This document shows positions 34,307 through 35,980 of a stretch of DNA of 35,980 nt, piece after piece. The stretch is from contig JAADHC010000029.1 in assembly GCA_013152085.1 (NCBI GenBank), forward strand, positions 1-35,980, given 5' to 3'. The stretch comes from Chlorobiota bacterium. Its GTDB lineage: Bacteria > Bacteroidota > Bacteroidia > Bacteroidales > VadinHA17. A model generated the notes under the pieces. The model was not told where the DNA came from, did no database searches, and saw only the letters and a list, made by a program, of their open reading frames with translations. Both the position numbers and the translations under genes were made by a program. Positions within the stretch are counted from its first letter, which is position 1; every line of letters begins with the position of its first letter.

Positions 34307-34720
34307 TTATTCTCCAAAATATTCAATAAAGTTATTTTCCGATTCTTTGATCTTGACGGCGTGCAGATGAATTCCCAGTGCAGAAAAATCCGGATCCAGT
34401 TCCTTCCAGATAGCCCTGACCAGGTTTTCGGTAGAGGCAATCTTCCCTTTCATAAAAGGGACCTCCAGATTGATGTTTTTATGATCCAGCTTAACGGTTA
34501 TTCTTTCCCGGATGATGGTACTGACCTCTTTAAGGTTGATCAGGATGCCTGTTTCCGGATCGGGTTCTCCTTTTACCGTAACAAACAACTCGTAATTGTG
34601 TCCGTGCCAGTTCGGGTTGGAGCACTTTCCGTAAAAATCCATGTTCCTACGGTCATCCCAGTCCTCCCTGTACATACGGTGGGCTGCATTAAACCGTTCC
34701 CTGCGTGTAAGATAGATCAT
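34307..34720 (-). CDS. 6-pyruvoyl-tetrahydropterin synthase family protein (C-x5-HGH type)
   Basis: A 137-residue member of the PTPS/QueD family acting on the product of the adjacent folE. Zinc ligands are H14 (FNAAHRM), H39 and H41 (WHGHNY); the catalytic Cys is C33. The spacing C-x5-HGH (CSNPNWHGH) is that of animal-type PTPS, which makes 6-pyruvoyl-tetrahydropterin, whereas QueD usually has C-x3-HGH. So a tetrahydrobiopterin-like product is possible; queuosine synthesis is the alternative. LDHKNIN and the Glu of VKIKESENN are also conserved. I leave the symbol open because of this ambiguity. Confidence 0.85.
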   Translation of the reverse strand: MIYLTRRERFNAAHRMYREDWDDRRNMDFYGKCSNPNWHGHNYELFVTVKGEPDPETGILINLKEVSTIIRERITVKLDHKNINLEVPFMKGKIASTENLVRAIWKELDPDFSALGIHLHAVKIKESENNFIEYFGE

Positions 34721-34776
34721 CTTTCCGTTCCGGATTGATTACGCAGGCAAGTTAATAAAAAAATTTCCCCGGTTAT

Positions 34777-35046
34777 TCATTCCGTGTCCGGTTTTAATTC
34801 AGAAATACCTGAAACTTTTTTCCGTGAGACTTTACTGCCTTTATCTTGCTCCGGTTTATTTAATTCCCGAACAAACTCTTCAATCTGCTGATTTGTAAAC
34901 CCTTTTTCTTTTGCAGCCTCTTCAAGTGTTCCCCAGATCGGTTCCCCGCACATGATGCACCGGATGCCTTTTTTACTCAGGTAAGATACGGATGACGGTA
35001 TCTGTTCTACCAGATCCTCGATAGTAATATCTTTTGTAACAGCCAT
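34777..35046 (-). CDS. DUF1858 domain-containing protein
   Basis: An 89-residue protein. The DUF1858 core (DITIEDLVEQIPSSVSYLSKKG, then CIMCGEPIWGTLEEAAKEKG) fills residues 6-65 and holds a C-x2-C pair that could bind metal or form a disulfide. The last about 25 residues are charged and probably disordered. The family is of unknown function and is often found near redox proteins; here superoxide dismutase is the divergent neighbour. A good promoter box lies upstream. Confidence 0.82.
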   Translation of the reverse strand: MAVTKDITIEDLVEQIPSSVSYLSKKGIRCIMCGEPIWGTLEEAAKEKGFTNQQIEEFVRELNKPEQDKGSKVSRKKVSGISELKPDTE

Positions 35047-35088
35047 GTCTTAAAAATTAACCATGTACAATTTCTGTTTTTTAATGGG

Positions 35089-35096
35089 CAAAGATA
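35089..35096 (-). promoter_or_regulatory. -7 promoter box for the DUF1858 gene
   Basis: The minus strand reads TATCTTTG followed by CCCATT, an exact TAnnTTTG match ending 42 nt before the start codon. This is one of the best promoter boxes in the window. Confidence 0.5.
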
Positions 35097-35136
35097 TGTT
35101 TTTATCCGGCTTTTTTTTTGCGTTTCCCTCTTCAAT

Positions 35137-35148
35137 TGTAAATTTACA
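35137..35148 (+). promoter_or_regulatory. 12-bp palindrome upstream of sodB
   Basis: TGTAAATTTACA is a perfect 12-bp palindrome 23 nt before the sodB start. It overlaps a near -7 box (TAAATTTA), so a bound regulator could block or assist the promoter. Which regulator would bind is unknown. Confidence 0.4.
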
Positions 35149-35171
35149 GGATAAACCAAAAAAACCGAATC

Positions 35172-35747
35172 ATGTCTTTCTCACTACCACAACTTCGTTT
35201 TGCCGCCGATGCTCTTGATCCGCATATCTCACAGCGTACCATCGAATTTCATTACGGCAAACACCATCAGGCTTATGTCAATAACCTGAACGGATTGCTG
35301 CCGGGATCGGGATTTGAAAATGCCTCTCTTGAGGAGATCATTACAAATGCTTCAGGGCCGGTTTTTAATAATGCCGCCCAGATATGGAACCATACTTTCT
35401 ATTTCGAAGCTTTTGACCCTGCCGGCAGGAAATCTCCCGAAGGTCCACTTGCCGGTGCCATTGACCGGGACTTTGGTGACTTTGCTGCTTTTAAAGATGC
35501 GTTTACCAAAGCGGCTGCAACACTTTTTGGCTCGGGATGGGCCTGGCTGGCAAAAAATGATCAGGGGAAACTCCATATTCTGCAGGAAAGCAATGCCGGA
35601 AACCCGCTCACGCAGGGAATGACACCCCTGCTTACCTGCGATGTCTGGGAGCATGCTTACTACCTCGACTATCAAAACCGCCGCCCCGACTACATTGCCG
35701 CCTTCTGGAACCTGGTCGACTGGTCCGTCGTCGAAGAACGGTTTTGA
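35172..35747 (+). CDS. sodB: Superoxide dismutase, Fe-type (or Fe/Mn cambialistic)
   Basis: Dismutes superoxide to oxygen and hydrogen peroxide in the cytosol. The 191-residue product has the four metal ligands H27 (FHYGKHHQAY), H74 (IWNHTFYF), D157 and H161 (DVWEHAYY). Q70 in NNAAQIWNH is at the position typical of iron enzymes, and SNAGNPL near residue 140 also resembles the Fe or cambialistic group. Metal use cannot be settled from sequence alone. It is a single gene divergent from the DUF1858 gene. Confidence 0.94.
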   Translation: MSFSLPQLRFAADALDPHISQRTIEFHYGKHHQAYVNNLNGLLPGSGFENASLEEIITNASGPVFNNAAQIWNHTFYFEAFDPAGRKSPEGPLAGAIDRDFGDFAAFKDAFTKAAATLFGSGWAWLAKNDQGKLHILQESNAGNPLTQGMTPLLTCDVWEHAYYLDYQNRRPDYIAAFWNLVDWSVVEERF

Positions 35748-35756
35748 CAATACTTC

Positions 35757-35895
35757 GTTCGTCTCGATACGATGGCTTCGCCATCACCCGACGACCTGAT
35801 ACCCGGACGCTGAGTGTCCCGCGCAGCGGGATGTATCGAAGCGTAGCCGGGACGAAACCTGCCCGCCGTAGCAAAGCGCAGGTAGGCCACCTGCC
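35757..35895. repeat. Multi-hairpin intergenic repeat after sodB
   Basis: Three perfect stems follow one another: GATGGC-ttc-GCCATC (35771-35785), CCCGC-gca-GCGGG (35818-35830) and GCAGGT-aggcc-ACCTGC (35878-35894). Outer arms (TTCGTCTCGATAC near 35758 with GTATCGAAG and GGACGAA near 35833-35856) can enclose the first two. The string CCGTAGCAAAGCG also occurs near 32249-32261, so it looks like a dispersed, non-coding element. It may also serve as the sodB terminator. Confidence 0.65.
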
Positions 35896-35964
35896 TGGTC
35901 TTAACACTGTATTTTAATAGAATCCTTTTCAAAGATTATCGTTAACTTTATGGAGATTGCTTCA

Positions 35965-35980
35965 GCCCGCCGGGGCGGGC
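35965..35980. repeat. Palindrome cut by the window end
   Basis: GCCCGCC-gg-GGCGGGC is a perfect 7-bp inverted repeat that ends at the last base of the window, so the element may extend further. The stretch 35896-35964 before it is AT-rich and shows no gene. Confidence 0.5.

Overview
The window looks like a chromosomal segment of a Bacteroidota (Bacteroidetes) bacterium. Several families found almost only in that phylum are present (DUF3078, DUF4924, two DUF6089-like outer-membrane proteins, CTC-type L25 with a long acidic tail). Upstream of many genes lies the phylum's -7 promoter box, TAnnTTTG, and Shine-Dalgarno sequences are largely absent. A two-subunit 2-oxoacid:ferredoxin oxidoreductase suggests anaerobic or fermentative metabolism; an Fe-type superoxide dismutase suggests at least occasional oxygen exposure. 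A finer placement (Bacteroidales/Marinilabiliales-like) is only a guess. I saw no tRNA, rRNA, CRISPR array, transposase, integrase or phage gene.

Layout. 1-170: a hairpin-rich dispersed repeat. 170-2681 (-): 6-phosphofructokinase and a PlsC-type acyltransferase. 2847-3872 (+): a DUF3078 protein. 3971-6192 (-): operon of L25, peptidyl-tRNA hydrolase (TTG start), an Hsp15-like S4 protein and DUF4924. 6295-8844 (-): PRPP synthetase, EngB GTPase, DUF3108 protein. 8851-9090: an 80-bp tandem repeat. 9099-10396 (-): mannose-6-phosphate isomerase and a Dabb protein. 10469-11816 (+): uridine kinase and a PolB-like exonuclease. 11974-13511 (-): alpha/beta hydrolase and PdxJ. 13566-21990 (+): an envelope-biogenesis run of CBS protein, NAD kinase, two DUF6089-like proteins, UppS, BamA, two OmpH/Skp chaperones and glutamate racemase. 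21991-22274 (-): a gamma-carbonic-anhydrase remnant with its middle deleted. 22526-25395 (+): KorA and KorB. 25396-25740: regulatory region with three 22-bp-phased CTACGTAG palindromes. 25741-32181 (+): two very large tandem paralogues. 32182-32724: an 87-bp tandem repeat related to the one at the window start. 32725-35046 (-): FabD, GTP cyclohydrolase I, a pterin synthase and DUF1858. 35172-35747 (+): superoxide dismutase, followed by a multi-hairpin repeat to the end.

How the genes work together. UppS makes the undecaprenyl carrier precursor and MurI makes D-glutamate, both for the cell wall. BamA and the two OmpH/Skp proteins insert and chaperone outer-membrane proteins. GTP cyclohydrolase and the pterin synthase form a two-step pterin pathway.

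The most unusual item is the pair at 25741-32181. Each protein carries two receiver-like domains, the first apparently degenerate and the second with its phosphorylation residues. These are fused to a PEP-synthase-type ATP-grasp domain, but the phosphohistidine and PEP/pyruvate barrel domains are absent. In their place is a conserved C-terminal domain I do not recognise. The pair sits behind the phased palindrome array and is my best candidate for an undescribed signalling or phosphotransfer system.
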